DNA from: Cristatella mucedo
Lineage: Eukaryota; Bryozoa; Phylactolaemata; Cristatellidae
Assembly (NCBI GenBank): GCA_009760855.2
Contig: WPIO01000008.1
Coordinates: 3,369,501 to 3,433,500, forward strand
DNA: 64,000 nucleotides
Direction of reading: 5' to 3'
Under the pieces are notes generated by a model. The model was not told the DNA's origin. It made no database searches and saw nothing but the letters and a program-made list of their open reading frames with translations. Position 1 is the stretch's first letter; each line of letters starts with the position of its first letter. A program made the translations under genes and the position numbers. This document shows positions 1-10,893 of this stretch, in pieces.

Positions 1-1250
1 ACGGCAGCAATACGACCCCAGCAGCAGTGGCAGCTGCCGATGCTGCTGTGGCGACAGTGCCTTTGGGCATCAGCTGCGCACCACCGGAAGGTCCACCGGG
101 AGATGGTGCACGGCACGAGGACGATGAAGCAGACGACTGGGAGGTGTATGCCTCGTCGGGCGCCGAAAGGGCATCGCCGGCCATAGTGATGCTGAGCAGC
201 TCTGACTCTTTGCGCAGTACGCCGCCGCTGAGACCATGTGCTACTTTGGATGCTGGCCGGGCATCGAACTCTTCTAGCACGACCGAGCCACCACTGCCGG
301 CAGACCTGCCTCCATTACTGCCACCTCTGCCATTGCACCGTGACAGTGGTGGCGATTCCAAAGGCGTGGTAAGCTCATGCTGCTGCAGAAGTGATAATGA
401 AGAGTGTTTGGACGAACCGCTGCTTCTTGAGATATTGAGGCTGTCGACACGGTCTCGCAAGGCGCCCGAGAGGTTGTCACAGCTCCCTCTCACTTCACCC
501 ACAGCGGCAGCAGTCGCAGCCCGAAGTGGTGTGGCGCAGCCCGAAACGGTAGCCATCTCGGCAGAGGCTCCAAACAATGAGGATGCAACGGCCAAGCGCA
601 GGCGCGGTCTATCGAAGCCATCGAGCAAGCTGGCACGACTGCCGACGGCGCAGCCGTGCGACTGCGCAGAGCGGCACATCGCTGCCGCACTGCCTCTGCT
701 TGCCGACGTGTAGCTGCCGCCGCCGCCGATGCTGCTGCTGCTCCTGCTCGCTGCAGCCGAGAGACTGCCACCAGCAGACGCTGTCCACAGTGGAGCGGCC
801 GGATCTTCGAGCAGTGACGGTACGGTGGCGAACGGCTCGTGGAGGCCGACGTAGGAGTGGCTGGGCAGTGTCAGCGCATGGGCAGGGGCATAACGAAAGG
901 GGGCGTAGGCAGAGCCGTGAGGAGCCATTACCCAGCTGCTAACGAGCGATGTCGGATCGGACATCAGCGGCGGTGGCCGCTGGGGCGGGAGGTCCGGCAT
1001 TAGTCGAGGGGTGATCGTCCGAGGCTCGTCGGCAGCACGGGTGGTGGACACGAGCGAACCGTCCGAGAAAAGTACCAGATGGTCGTCGACGACATCGAAC
1101 TGAGGATACCACTTCAGGAAGCTGCCGATGCCGCCGGCAGCGCTCACAGCCTCGAGAGCCTCGGGCGGAAAGCCGTTGACCAGACAGTGAGTGATGACAA
1201 CGTCCTCGACATGTATCGGGCCGCGCTCTCGCAGGAGATCCTCGAAAAAC
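1..1250 (-). CDS. TTC3: TTC3-like exon: conserved globular motif then Ser/Ala/Gly-rich region (runs off window)
   Basis: The acceptor is a C/T-rich tract ending TGCAG at 1255-1251. One base completes the codon left by the 5984-5878 exon, and the frame stays open for about 416 codons to base 1. The first 65 residues include FFEDLLRERGPIHVED, GFPPEALEAV, AAGGIGSFLKWYPQF and DVVDDHLVLFSDG. They match the TTC3 segment with YFSQFLEEHGPLD, FPEETRQILEKAGGL and FLLGCPRFVVIDNCIAL. After that the chain is low complexity, rich in Ser, Ala, Gly and Pro, with Tyr/Pro-containing stretches. No RING is reached. GC content is higher than in the flanking introns. Several plus-strand ORFs here are shadows of this exon. 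Confidence 0.85.
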
Positions 1251-2340
1251 CTGCATATGCACAAGAAGGGGCGGGGCGGTGTGGCGCTCGTTAGCTTTGC
1301 ACAAGATCTCAAAGGGGTGGGGCTAGCCGTGGCTTGTCAGCAACCATTCACCGACGAGATATGCCACACACGGCAAAAGGGACGAGTGCAGGAACAACCT
1401 TTTTGCACAGCCCAAAACTGATGCCAATATCTTACTGAACTAATCTGTGTCGTACATCGGGAATGACATTATGGTAGTTCGTAGAAGGGTAGATGCTGCC
1501 ACCGATAGCTTCCAGGGGCTGCTGTGAATGTTGCAGGTACACTGGGGGTGCTGACGGTTGTCCACGGTTATCCAGCCACAGCAATGTGTGCCCGTATGAG
1601 TCGCAGCTTCAAGTCGGGAGCCGAGCACACAGTTCAAAGTGAGTAGCACGACAAAGAAACAGCCAAACAGACAAACTCACGCAAACGTGAGAGGTATGTT
1701 GCATAGGGCGACATACAAACTGACATACGACCAGAGAGCACAAACGTGTTAAGTAGTAATAACAGTAACAATAATATACACTAGCGACCATACATTTTGC
1801 AGCACATGGCCTGCTGTGAGTAGGGTCGATGTATCTCAGCCGATAGCTGCTGGAACTACTGTAAATTGATGGTAAAGACTAACGAATATGTTTTTCATTC
1901 ATTGGCTATCAAGAAGCAGTGTTTTGGTTTGTAACTTTTTGCTCAGAAGGACTTCTGAGTGCTGTACCAGAGAAATCCGGAGGTAGGCATACCTGTTGAT
2001 GCCCTTCTTAGCAACCAGATAACTGCAATACTGATGGCCGGTTGCAGTTTCAGATTTCGGTGGCTGGCTGGGAAGTATTACTCGCCCCCCACGAACATTG
2101 TACACAATATTAATGATAGAGACATCTGCTAGTAGAGAAAATCTGTATTGCTGTCGTGCCTTTAAATATGGCCACCATCTTTCGTGTATTATTTGCAGAC
2201 TTTTATTCGTCTCATAGAAGGTGCGATGTAGTCCTGTTGGGAAGTTTGGGACACAGGGGGAAGTTGGGCACAGAAGAAGACGGGGGGACACCCAGTAATC
2301 TTGACCTCGGCCGGTATCAACAAGTTAGTGCACTACTAGC
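1251..2340. other. Intron sequence with no recognised feature
   Basis: This is the left part of the roughly 4.6-kb intron between the 5878 donor and the 1251 acceptor. I see no coding homology or clear repeat before the Tc1 element. The left terminal repeat of Tc1 may lie in 1900-2340 but I could not locate it. Confidence 0.4.
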
Positions 2341-2344
2341 AACT

Positions 2345-4168
2345 ATGTATGGCAAAGGGAGGTCACCTTACTGATTTTGTCAAGGGCCACCTATGGTCTT
2401 ACCATCTTAAGAAGGTTAGTAGCCGAGAGATGGCTCGGAAGCTGGGAATAAGCAAGAAAGCTGTCCGATGTAACCTTCGGAAAAAGTCCATGCTAGGGAT
2501 GATGACCAGCCTGCGTGTGAAGAGATGATCGCCTCATGAAAATGGAGTGCCTGAACGCCCACTTTGCCCATGCTCGAGTCCATGCCAAAGTACTCAAGCT
2601 GACCGCCAACAAGATCCTCAGCGAGCAACGAGTGATGGCTCAACGAACAAGGGCTTATGGCAAGAGTGGCAAAGAAAGCTCTGCTACTGATGAAAGCCCA
2701 TAAAGCACGTCTTCTAAGGGCGTGGCAGCATAGACACCATTATCTACCGAAGATCGGACACGGCTATTCTTTACCGACGAAAGTAAGTACACCGTGAATG
2801 GCAGCTGCAAACGTCGACCCTACGTTCATTACAGGGGCGATAAAGCGTGTGCTGATGTCTGCTTCCAACATACTGTGAAGTTCGGCTCCGGATCAGTGAT
2901 GGTGTGGGGAGGCTTTGCAGCAGGCGGTGTAGGGGCCCTTTGCCGCATTGAGGAATTAATGAATGAAGACGGCTACCTGTACATCTTGGACGATGTTGCT
3001 GTGCCCAGTGCATTGCGACTGCTAGGCACTAATTTTAAATATCAGTAGGAAAACGATCCAAAACATACTGCCAAAGTTGTGCTGTCGTTTCTCAACAGGT
3101 TCACTTATTTCATACACTAGCGGTGGCCGAGTCAGAGCCGGACATTAACTCGATTGAACATCTGTGGGACGAGGTTCAGCATTGGCAGAGAGCTCTACAA
3201 CGACCTACTTAGGAATGCAGACATGGGTAGAGTGTCTCTGCTTGTTTTGCTTGATCTTTCGGCAGCTTTTGATACCATCGATCACAAAGTTCTTCTAGAG
3301 CGCCTCTCATCTCGCCTGGGCATCACTGGCACTGCTCTGCAGTGGTTCAGATCCTATCTCAGTGGGAGACTCCAGAGTATTGACGTGAAAGGACAAAGAT
3401 CATCTGAAGTACCTCTGAAATATGGAGTACCTCAGGGCTCAGTGCTAGGTCCGGTTCTTTTCACGGTTTATACTCTGCCTCTTGCTGATGTGATTGCCAA
3501 TCACAATCTAGGCTTTCACTTCTATGCGGATGACACTCAGTTGTACCTTTGCTTTGATCCCTCCCAGCCTTCGAGCACCTCAAATTCTCTAAACTCACTA
3601 GCTGCATGCATTGATGACATCCGCATATGGATGGCAGCAAATTTTCTAAAACTAAACGATGACAAAACTAACTTACTAGTTATGGGCAAACCCAGTGTGA
3701 TTCAGAAATTGGAAAGGCTGACGCTCAAAATTGGCTCTGCCAGCATATCTCCTGTCGAATCAGCTCGAAATCTAGGTGTCATATTCCAAAGCGACCTCTC
3801 GTTAGACGACCATATCAGCTCCACAGTCAAATCTGCCTATTTTCCCTGTGCATGTCACCCCTAACCATATTATTCATTTCGTTTGTTTTTCAAGCATAAT
3901 TTTACTTACCATTCAATTGCATTTCACTTTACAGCAAATGTAAAGCGACTAGAGAGAGATTAAGTTCTCTGAGGGCGCTTTATCAAGTGAATTATTATTA
4001 TTATTATTATTATTACACACCAACATAAGATCGCCGGCCAAATTACGGGACACATTGCAAGCGGTCTGGAATGCTATACAACCTGACATAACCCCTAAAC
4101 TCGTTGAGCCCATGCCAGACCTAACAGCGGAAGTAGTCACTAATCGGGGAAGGGCCACACCCTACTAG
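2345..4168 (+). pseudogene. Tc1/mariner-family transposase pseudogene, split by a LINE
   Basis: Tc1-type transposases bind terminal inverted repeats through an N-terminal paired-like HTH and cut and paste with a DDE/D domain. From the ATG at 2345 the remnant shows GKGRSLTDFVKGH after a one-base frameshift. An HTH segment SSREMARKLGISKKAVR follows. Next come FTDESKYTV (first Asp, near 2776), VMVWGGF, ENDPKHT (second Asp, near 3055) and SIEHLWDEV (Glu, near 3155). An in-frame TAG at 3046-3048 replaces the usual Gln just before ENDPKHT, and another frameshift lies near 3140. Coding stops at 3206 (LQRP) and resumes in frame at 4016 (HTNIRSPAKL), ending NRGRATPY-stop at 4168. The gap is a LINE insertion. 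The element lies antisense to the TTC3-like gene, in its intron. Confidence 0.9.
3196..4015 (+). mobile_element. CR1/L2-group LINE, 5'-truncated, inserted in the Tc1 transposase
   Basis: Reverse transcriptase reads open over 236 residues: LLDLSAAFDTIDHKVL, GVPQGSVLGPVLF, FHFYADDTQLYLCF, FLKLNDDKTNLLVMG and SARNLGVIFQSDLSL. YADD is intact. The coding part breaks off at about 3845, where sequence jumps to the 3' UTR, so some 600 bases of RT C-terminus are deleted. The end is the family 3' UTR, its hairpin and (TTA)n. This is one of the least decayed RT segments in the window. Confidence 0.92.
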
Positions 4169-5877
4169 ATTTAGTGTTTCTACTGCCCAAGCTTCGGTTG
4201 CCGTATAAAAAAAAAAGTTGTGTGTTGGACTGTTTTCTTTACTCTGGCATCCACTTCACTCGTTCGGACGCTCCGGGAGGACTTTAAAACTGCCTACAGC
4301 AATAGTCGACCATGATGCCATAGTTGGTGTGGGTGCGGCAAAACTTGTGGTAGCTAGTGTAATATATACATACATACTTATCTTCATATATAACATACAT
4401 ATCTTCATACATATCTTGATATATATGAATGAATGAATGAATTATATATATATATATATATATAAGCTATATTTATATAGCATCATATGAGACTTCTGAC
4501 TAATTGGTACAGATGAGCATGATTTTGTAATTGCTGTGCTTAACTACTGATGTGTCGGATAGAGGGGCAGCAAACAGCAACACACTTGATGCACAATTAC
4601 TTCAACATATGGGTACAATCCGGAAAGCTATGCCATTGTTATAATTCCTGCTTAACTGGTCAGCTTTTAAAGAATCTAGTGAATGATGGACCTGGTGTGA
4701 TTACCTCTGGTGAGCGAGCACAAAAAGCAGCCTGCTCCGAAGTCTCAATTAAAGCTTCATCTGAAGTTATGACCTCAAAAGTGAAGCTAGTTCTAGGCCG
4801 ATAGTCTTGCCTGCCGATAAAGAGGTTTCCACCTCAATTCTGCTTCCGAGCAGTTATCCATCATAGTTAATAGAAAAAATAGCACAATTCGAATAGAGTT
4901 TTGTAATTTCTGCTATCTATGGATTTGTTTAATTTTGTCCCCGACCGACATCACCCGACATCTATAATAAGTACTGTGACACCTGGATACACCATCATGA
5001 TGAGACCAGTCATATAAGACAAGTATAACAAGCAGATACAGTATGGAACACATGTTGTTCTTGTGATCGATAACGGTAATGAAATCCCAGTAAGTAGGGC
5101 AGATCTAACCTTTGGCAAACCCCATCTTTCAGCAACGGTGCATCGAGTAGGTTAGGATGTCACCGTGCGCACTCACCGCCCGGCAGCCTCGTATGAAGCT
5201 TAAGCTGTATCACCTTCTTCCGGGGGCGGGGGGGGGGGGCATCGCAATTGCACAATAAAAATGCCGTTGCTCATGACGAAAACAGCCACTTTCTTATCAA
5301 AGCACATTCTCTGTCCTTTCGCTGGACCATGCAGCTTCTTTTCGAGAATCTAGCATTAAGGCTGGGCGTGACAGAATGGATAAGGAAGATAAATTCAACT
5401 TAAAAAGGCTCGCAACTATTTTGATGTCGGTTGCAATTAGGCTGCTAAAGTGCCGCAGGAAAGAGCTTGACTCTCGAGAACAAAAAGATACCCCATTAAT
5501 TTTGCTGGAAAAGGCAAACCTAGGTCAAGGCTTCACACACGGGTCTACTTAGGTGCCATTTAAAAATAAAAGAAACCCGCCGAGCAGGATCAAGCGTCAT
5601 CTACTCTTTAACATCAGTGGTTGCTCCACCGTACAAATGGGTGGTATCCGACGCGATGTCTGGAGCACCATTGGCATTGCTTGCTGCCACTAAACTAGCT
5701 GCTAGTCACCACAGTACGGGCAAGTGCGCACGACGAAGCACATGCCCAAGGTTTTGGTACCAAGAAATCCAACTACAGCAAACCATGCAGAGCTGCCGGC
5801 ACACCTTCATGTTCAAGATGACAAGAGGTGATGTTGAGGTGACTATTAGGGTGACTAGATAAAACACCAGGGCTTAC
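4169..5877. other. Intron with small AT microsatellite
   Basis: A (TGAA)n/(TA)n tract lies at about 4422-4465, and a run of G at about 5226-5239. I see no exon or recognised transposon in the rest. It belongs to the intron that also holds the Tc1 element. Confidence 0.4.
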
Positions 5878-5984
5878 CTGGCTGAGTCTGTGTCGTCATC
5901 CGTATGGATCTTACCGATGAATTCGTCCAGATGAACCGTTTTCGGCTTAACTTTTTTCTTTGCATTCTTGTGCTTGCTGTGATC
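5878..5984 (-). CDS. TTC3: TTC3-like exon: Lys-rich linker
   Basis: The acceptor is TTTCAG at 5990-5985 and the donor GTAAGC starts at 5877. It encodes 35 codons plus two bases: DHSKHKNAKKKVKPKTV, then HLDEFIGKIHTDDDTDSA. TTC3 has a Lys-rich linker (KSKKKKPKDSKP in human) at this place, shortly before the motif that opens the next exon. The phase fits both neighbours: the 6430-6345 exon ends in phase 0, and the left-edge exon begins with one base. A second GTAAG inside the exon (after the codons for HLDEFI) is a possible alternative donor. Confidence 0.72.
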
Positions 5985-6344
5985 CTGAAACAATATCTGA
6001 ATACCGAATAAAAAGGCAACACTTCCGATTGACATGTTTTACATATGCAAATCCACGATGCTTGACCAAAGGTAAAAATTGAAAGCAAAGACTAACATAA
6101 TCGAGACAGCAATCATAGAATCACAGAAGCAAGACGACAATACAAGTAGCTAAGACGACAATACAAGTAGCTAAATGTGTACACTGAAGTCAAAGCGAAC
6201 AGGCCAGTGAACACCATACCTAGCATGGGCACTTATGGTCGAGCAGACGATGGGCCAAGGAGAGGCAAAAGCAACGCGGCAAAAGGAACAATGTCATTTT
6301 GAAGGCTGCGATGCCAGGCCAAGGTATTAGCCATGCTAACTAAC
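5985..6344. repeat. Intron with a 24-bp tandem duplication
   Basis: Within this short intron, a unit reading AAGACGACAATACAAGTAGC is present twice in tandem at about 6128-6172. No other feature was seen. Confidence 0.6.
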
Positions 6345-6430
6345 CTCTTGTAAATTGATCTCTTTTTCTTTCTTGAGGATTGCCACGGGCTCCTCGGTTG
6401 TCATACGTAAGCGCAAAGCGGCACTGCTAA
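6345..6430 (-). CDS. TTC3: TTC3-like small exon
   Basis: The acceptor is TTTTCAG ending at 6431 and the donor GTTAGT starts at 6344. It starts with two bases, which complete the codon left open by the 9614-9380 exon, and ends in phase 0. The peptide is VSSAALRLRMTTEEPVAI followed by LKKEKEINLQE. I do not recognise the peptide itself. It is accepted because phase, splice sites and position agree with exons on both sides. Confidence 0.55.
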
Positions 6431-8349
6431 CTGAAAATCGTAAAACGCACGCAACTCACTGCTGTTACTACGGATGAGCAGCGAATGCGAGCAAGTGCAA
6501 ATGACCGTCTTCGACAGAGACGAATTGCACCAGTTCGACAAGGTCTAGCCTACGATCGCCTTGTCATGTGCAACCAGCACAATACGATTCTCTAAATTGA
6601 CTACCAAACGACAGGTGCACACTACAAAACGGCTCGAATACAACATCTCAGTACAGTCACAGTTGCACCTAACATGGATCACTGGCTTACTTATTTTGGT
6701 ATAAATTAACCTGCTGCAGCAGATACTATCAGGACAAGGACTTTTTTCCAGATGAAAATGAATATGTCCACAAGAGGTACCGCCGGCATGAAAAAGCACC
6801 GGCCCTCCAACGATAGCCAGATAGGAACGGTTGGCTCCGAGTTATTGCTCAAATGCTTCACTCAGCGAACCACAAAACTCTTGCTTGCTGGTTAAAAGTT
6901 TCAAGCACTAGTGCTTTCTAACAAAATCAACAATGGCAGGCTGCCTTGACAAGCTTTCCCCACTTTCTTGCTCTTCGTGGTATGGTCATCTTGGTAAAGG
7001 GGAGACCAGCTAGGAAAAGGTGAGTTTTCTCCCCCATAAACTCGGGATTAATCCTTCATGGAAACAGTACTTCTGACGTCTGTTGAAGTCAATGTTATGA
7101 TCCAATGCTCTAACTTATTAAACGAGAGAATCGTTTATTAATCTACATAACGACTACAAATTACAAATAAATTCCAACCTCATTAATAGATGCAGGACAA
7201 ATTATGGAATTAAATAATTAAGCATGGAAGCTGAAGTTCAAGGCTACCTGACAACGTGAATTAACATAATTATCGTAGCCACATCAAGCTGAATTTGCCG
7301 GCTACGAAGCAAAATCAAAAATGAATTCAAAATCAAGAATTTCACATTGATTGATTGTGTATAGGGAAAGTTAGGAAATTTACAAGGCACACAGGCAGAT
7401 TGTTAGAAAAATGCTTTGAAAGTGGCATGGGAAGGTCTCAACTCCTGTAGCTCAATGTAAAAAAGGGCAAGATTAACTTTATAAACCTCATAGAGAATAT
7501 TTACGCACAGGCATACAAAAACAAGTTGATCTGCTCATTATTAGCCTATCTAAGACATCTACAACACATTAAGGCAGGCTATTGACGAAACGGCTGGCCA
7601 TCACGATGCTCTATATGTCAATGCATCGTATACCGTAGCGACAGCATTTTCTCATAGCAGCTCCCACCACTTCCGGTTGGATCCGAATATAGGCGGTGTA
7701 CCGTTATACACATGGCTAGTAAATATAGCAAGAATTGCACAGAATAGCCGTTTGCAAATGGTAAGCCCCTCTTGCTGGGAGAGATCAATTAGAGCCTATT
7801 AATGTTATGGAATTACTATCAGCAGAGAGTTGACATTGGGTCGTCCCATTATTTTGTAGGTTCCATGCTCATTGATGGTTTCTAATAAGTGTCTGGTGTC
7901 CATTTGGGGCTTCACTCACTGAAAACATCTCTTTGTAGGCCCTGTATTTGTATTCTGCCCAAGTTTAGAATAGTGAGGTAAATGAGCACCTTCCAGTGTA
8001 GACATGGCTTACAATTTTCTTTTTTAAACTTTTTTCTGGTCATATGCTGAACACCAAATCTTCAGATTGGATTTATAACACGTACGTCTTTTGAGAAGTA
8101 CCAAAATAAAAGTCGTTTTATGGTACACTCCTGAGCTAATGCACCTCAGAGCTGCATTTACACTATCCAGCCATTGCAACACTAGCTATGAAACTGAGAA
8201 GATCATGAAAGCAATACGACCAAGAGCATCAAGAAGCATCATGATTATCAAAGGAAGTTCATTGAGTTGATCCTAAAACTACGGTAATCTAGCTACTTTA
8301 TACCAGTTTGCTCCAAACGCATCTTATTAGCTGCAAGCCAAGGGCTGAA
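6431..8349. other. AT-rich intron, no recognised feature
   Basis: About 1.9 kb between two exons of the minus-strand gene. In-frame stops are dense in all frames. A longer central region present in vertebrate TTC3 between the coiled coil and the Lys-rich linker has no visible counterpart here. Confidence 0.4.
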
Positions 8350-8966
8350 TTAATAATAATAATAATAATACCCTTGATAAAGCGCCCTCAGAGAACTCAA
8401 TCTCTCTCTAGGCACTTTACATTTGCTGCAGAGGGAAATGCAATTGAATGGTGAGTAAAATCATGCTTGAAAAACAAACAAAATGAATAACATGGTTAGG
8501 GGTGACATGCACAGGGTCAGCATGCAAATGTGGTTAGTGGCAGCATGCACAGTGTCAGCAAGCAAAAGCACATCAAGGACGAATCACAGGGACCCACTAA
8601 ATGCTGTCCTAAATAGGCGTGTTTTTAAATTCTTTTTAAATTCGGTCAGGTCAGGGGATGTTCTGACGCAGCTCGGGAGGGAGTTCCAGGCTTTGGGGGC
8701 ATACCAACTAAATGCACGGTCTCCAAAGGATTTGAGGTTTGTACGAGGTATTTGTAGACTGTTGGATTCCGAAAAGCGGGCGGTACGATGCTTGGCCTTA
8801 TGGGGGAGTATATCTGAGAGATAGGCTGGAGCCAAAGAATGAAGTGACCTAAAAGTGAGCGACAAAACCTTGAAGTCAATCCGTTGCTTGACTGGTAGCC
8901 AGTGTAGGTCGGCGAGAAGTGGAGTAATGTGGCAACTGCGACGCTCACGACAGAGAAGCCTAGCTA
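8350..8966 (-). mobile_element. CR1/L2-group LINE, 3' fragment
   Basis: On the minus strand it encodes the end of the LINE protein (LTFRSLHSLAPAYLSDILP, NSLQIPRTNLKSFGDRAFS) followed by the 3' UTR, the terminal hairpin and an A/T trinucleotide tail starting at 8350. It is 5'-truncated and nearly identical by eye to the same region at 21.0-21.5 kb. Confidence 0.9.
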
Positions 8967-9379
8967 ATAAATGTTACTAAACTTTTTGAAGTTCATAACT
9001 GACAGGTTCACCAGTAATCTGAACTATTATGTCATGTTGAAGTTATTGTCCTTTGAAGGTAACCGAAATAAGAGTAGCACTAACTCTGCTTTTAGCAATC
9101 ACTTAATCTCTGTTTTAGCATTTAGCTGGTTTACAAGGATCGCTTTGGTCTTTTTCTAACTAGACTTATATTAGTAGCAAGATGAAAAAAGCTTCATCCC
9201 ATTAGGTATATGACTTAACCGATATTACAATTCCGAAGCAGAGAGAATGAAATCTGTTCCAAGCTGCAGCAACAGCATGACTTGCCATAAGATGCCATAA
9301 ACGACAAGTTTACGACAGTATGACCACGATCATGTAAACAAAATACTCTCGTCCAACATTTGCAAGTGCTATAAAATAC

Positions 9380-9614
9380 CTTCTCGACCATCACTGGCAG
9401 TGCCAGTTGATTTTCCCCCAGATGTCGTGAGTGTACTGCTCTGCTCAGTCGGCTCGTCTGCTGTGGCCAAACGCTGGCGGATCTCTGTGCGCCTTTCCTT
9501 GTGCAGCCGCTTACGTTCGAGCTTTCGCTCAATAGCTCTCACGGATTGAGCAGGTAGTTTAAACAGTGGTCTCTTTGGCTTTGCGACAGTCAATTTTAAG
9601 ACTGGACACGACAC
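9380..9614 (-). CDS. TTC3: TTC3-like exon: basic coiled coil
   Basis: The acceptor is CACTTCAG ending at 9615; the donor GTATTT starts at 9379. It reads 78 codons plus one base in the frame passed on by the 10130-10032 exon: VSCPVLKLTVAKPKRPLFK, then SVRAIERKLERKRLHKERR, TEIRQRLATADEPTEQ and a Ser/Thr/Gly tail. TTC3 has VPPRPILKQKC followed by LKEDKKLKRKIQKKEAKKL at this place, with the same change from a proline-rich strand to a highly charged helix. Confidence 0.88.
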
Positions 9615-9756
9615 CTGAAGTGCAAAACAGCTTGAACAATTTGCCAAATTGTATTAGCAGCACAATGCAAAGAGAGCGGAATGTCAAGAAGCCACGGCTC
9701 AAGTGGCATGCGAACAGGGATGTACGATCCTTCCCGCATGTCGAAGAGCTCTCACA

Positions 9757-9835
9757 CAGTCGATGCAATAAAGAGCATGCACCAGTCACTAATAGGGCAC
9801 CGATTATCTCGTTTGGCTTAGCCTCGCCATCTCGA
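9757..9835 (-). repeat. Partial duplicate of the end of exon 10130-10032 with a lost donor site
   Basis: This about 80-bp segment repeats 9981-10060. It includes the exon tail (RDGEAKPNE, against RDGEDKPNE in the exon) and following intron bases. The donor, GAG|GTAATT in the exon, reads GAG|ATAATC here, so it should not be used. It appears to be a local tandem duplication of an exon-intron boundary. Confidence 0.75.
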
Positions 9836-10031
9836 TCGATGCAAACACATTGCACACTGCTTTATATCAACTGATAGAACAATCTGAGTAGGCACACATA
9901 CACAACTGGTGATCTGGAATGCAGCACTGTTGCAAAGCTGTGCCACGGTCTCGTTCGAGCTGTTACACACACATGCCATACAGTCGATGCAACGCGAAGT
10001 ATACACCAGTTACTAATAGTACAGCAATTAC

Positions 10032-10130
10032 CTCGTTCGGTTTATCCTCGCCATCTCGACGCACTACAGTTCTAATCAACGTTAGACTGCCACCACAGCT
10101 CGGCGTGAAGCATGGCCTGCCTACGACATC
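10032..10130 (-). CDS. TTC3: TTC3-like exon: second Cys pair of Cys/His core
   Basis: The acceptor is AATTTCAG ending at 10131 and the donor GTAATT starts at 10031; 33 codons, phase 0 at both ends. The peptide DVVGRPCFTPSCGGSLTLI matches the TTC3 segment with GICLTPDCEGVISKI. The two cysteines (C-x4-C) are placed as in TTC3, after the His/Cys motif of the preceding exon, and probably belong to the same zinc-binding fold. Confidence 0.9.
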
Positions 10131-10324
10131 CTGAAATTACAAGCAGATCCCGATCGGCACGGTTTGCATTTTAACTGAGACCAATCAGACCCTCTCGAGC
10201 AAATGGAGGAAACTACAGCAAGTTGCTTGTGCATGCTGGACCACTAGCCAGTAAGTTACGGCACTGCTCAAGATACATCAGCAGAGCCACACGTTGGTGT
10301 GTCCAGGGCATATGACATGCTCAC

Positions 10325-10426
10325 CTTGTTTGCTGTCTTCTCCCAGTGTTTCGATTTTAGATGCTGCCAGCACTTAATATGGTAGCGCATACAACAGCTG
10401 TAAGAGCATAGCACCGTCACTAAACC
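10325..10426 (-). CDS. TTC3: TTC3-like exon: Cys/His zinc-binding core
   Basis: The acceptor is CATTGTAG ending at 10427, and the donor GTGAGC starts at 10324. It is 34 codons in phase 0: GLVTVLCSYSCCMRYHIKCW then QHLKSKHWEKTANK. The TTC3 counterpart is GFIRISCCQYCKIEFHMNCW then KKLK, so the Cys, His and Trp positions line up. A downstream AG at 10398 is preceded by a C/T run but gives the wrong phase. Confidence 0.92.
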
Positions 10427-10530
10427 CTACAATGGAACAACATATACTATACTAATTGGAACACAAATGCCTTTTCACTTGAGGCTAGACCGACAATCAC
10501 AACATGAAGCACACAAATTACAAATCTCAC

Positions 10531-10659
10531 CTCGAAGCAGCATACAAAAGAGTAAATTTCCCTTTGTGCATTTCCATCGCTAAGGCATTCGTCATAAACA
10601 CATACGGCATCTGGTTTGGGTGGATAACGACATCTCAATAATGCATCTTCAAACGAACT
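10531..10659 (-). CDS. TTC3: TTC3-like exon: PPxPDA motif
   Basis: The acceptor is TTCTGTTGCAG ending at 10660, the donor GTGAGA starts at 10530; 43 codons, phase 0. It contains SSFEDALLRCRYPPKPDAVC, then VYDECLSDG and REIYSFVCCFE. TTC3 has EECKFPPVPDAICCYQKC followed by QIYI...DFKG. This is one of the most conserved stretches of the family, and it fixed the identification of the locus. Confidence 0.92.
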
Positions 10660-10728
10660 CTGCAACAGAAAATGATCATCAGTACTTGGGTTATAACTAG
10701 CCAACCTCTTTATAAATAATTCCCTCAC

Positions 10729-10893
10729 CTTCAATTGGCAAGTCTCCTCAATAACAGCATTTGTTCCCGGCCACATCAACTTAGGTGGCACGGTAATCGA
10801 GTAGCTAAGAACTTGCAAGCCGCTTGTGAGCTGTGTACGTGCCGCACGGTAGCTGCAAATCGAGCAGATGGGATCAAGCTGAGAGGCTGCGGC
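10729..10893 (-). CDS. TTC3: TTC3-like exon: last TPR-like helices
   Basis: The acceptor is a long pyrimidine tract ending CCCAG at 10894; the donor GTGAGG starts at 10728; 55 codons, phase 0. The peptide reads QLDPICSICSYRAARTQLTS, then GLQVLSYSITVPPKLMWPG and TNAVIEETCQLK. TTC3 has LDCLAYCGIGKVYLKKNR, LIYRLPGVLTWP and TSNVIIEES. An internal TTTGCAG could act as an alternative acceptor, but the residues upstream of it are also TTC3-like. Confidence 0.88.

Noticed and set aside
27..942. Long plus-strand ORFs at the left edge
   Set aside because: They lie opposite the minus-strand exon, which has a conserved motif and clean splice acceptor; their own translations are low-complexity shadows.
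10393..10426. Acceptor CTCTTACAG at 10398 for the Cys/His exon
   Set aside because: It gives a phase that does not match the upstream exon and would drop residues GLVTVLCSYS that fit TTC3; the acceptor at 10427 is better.
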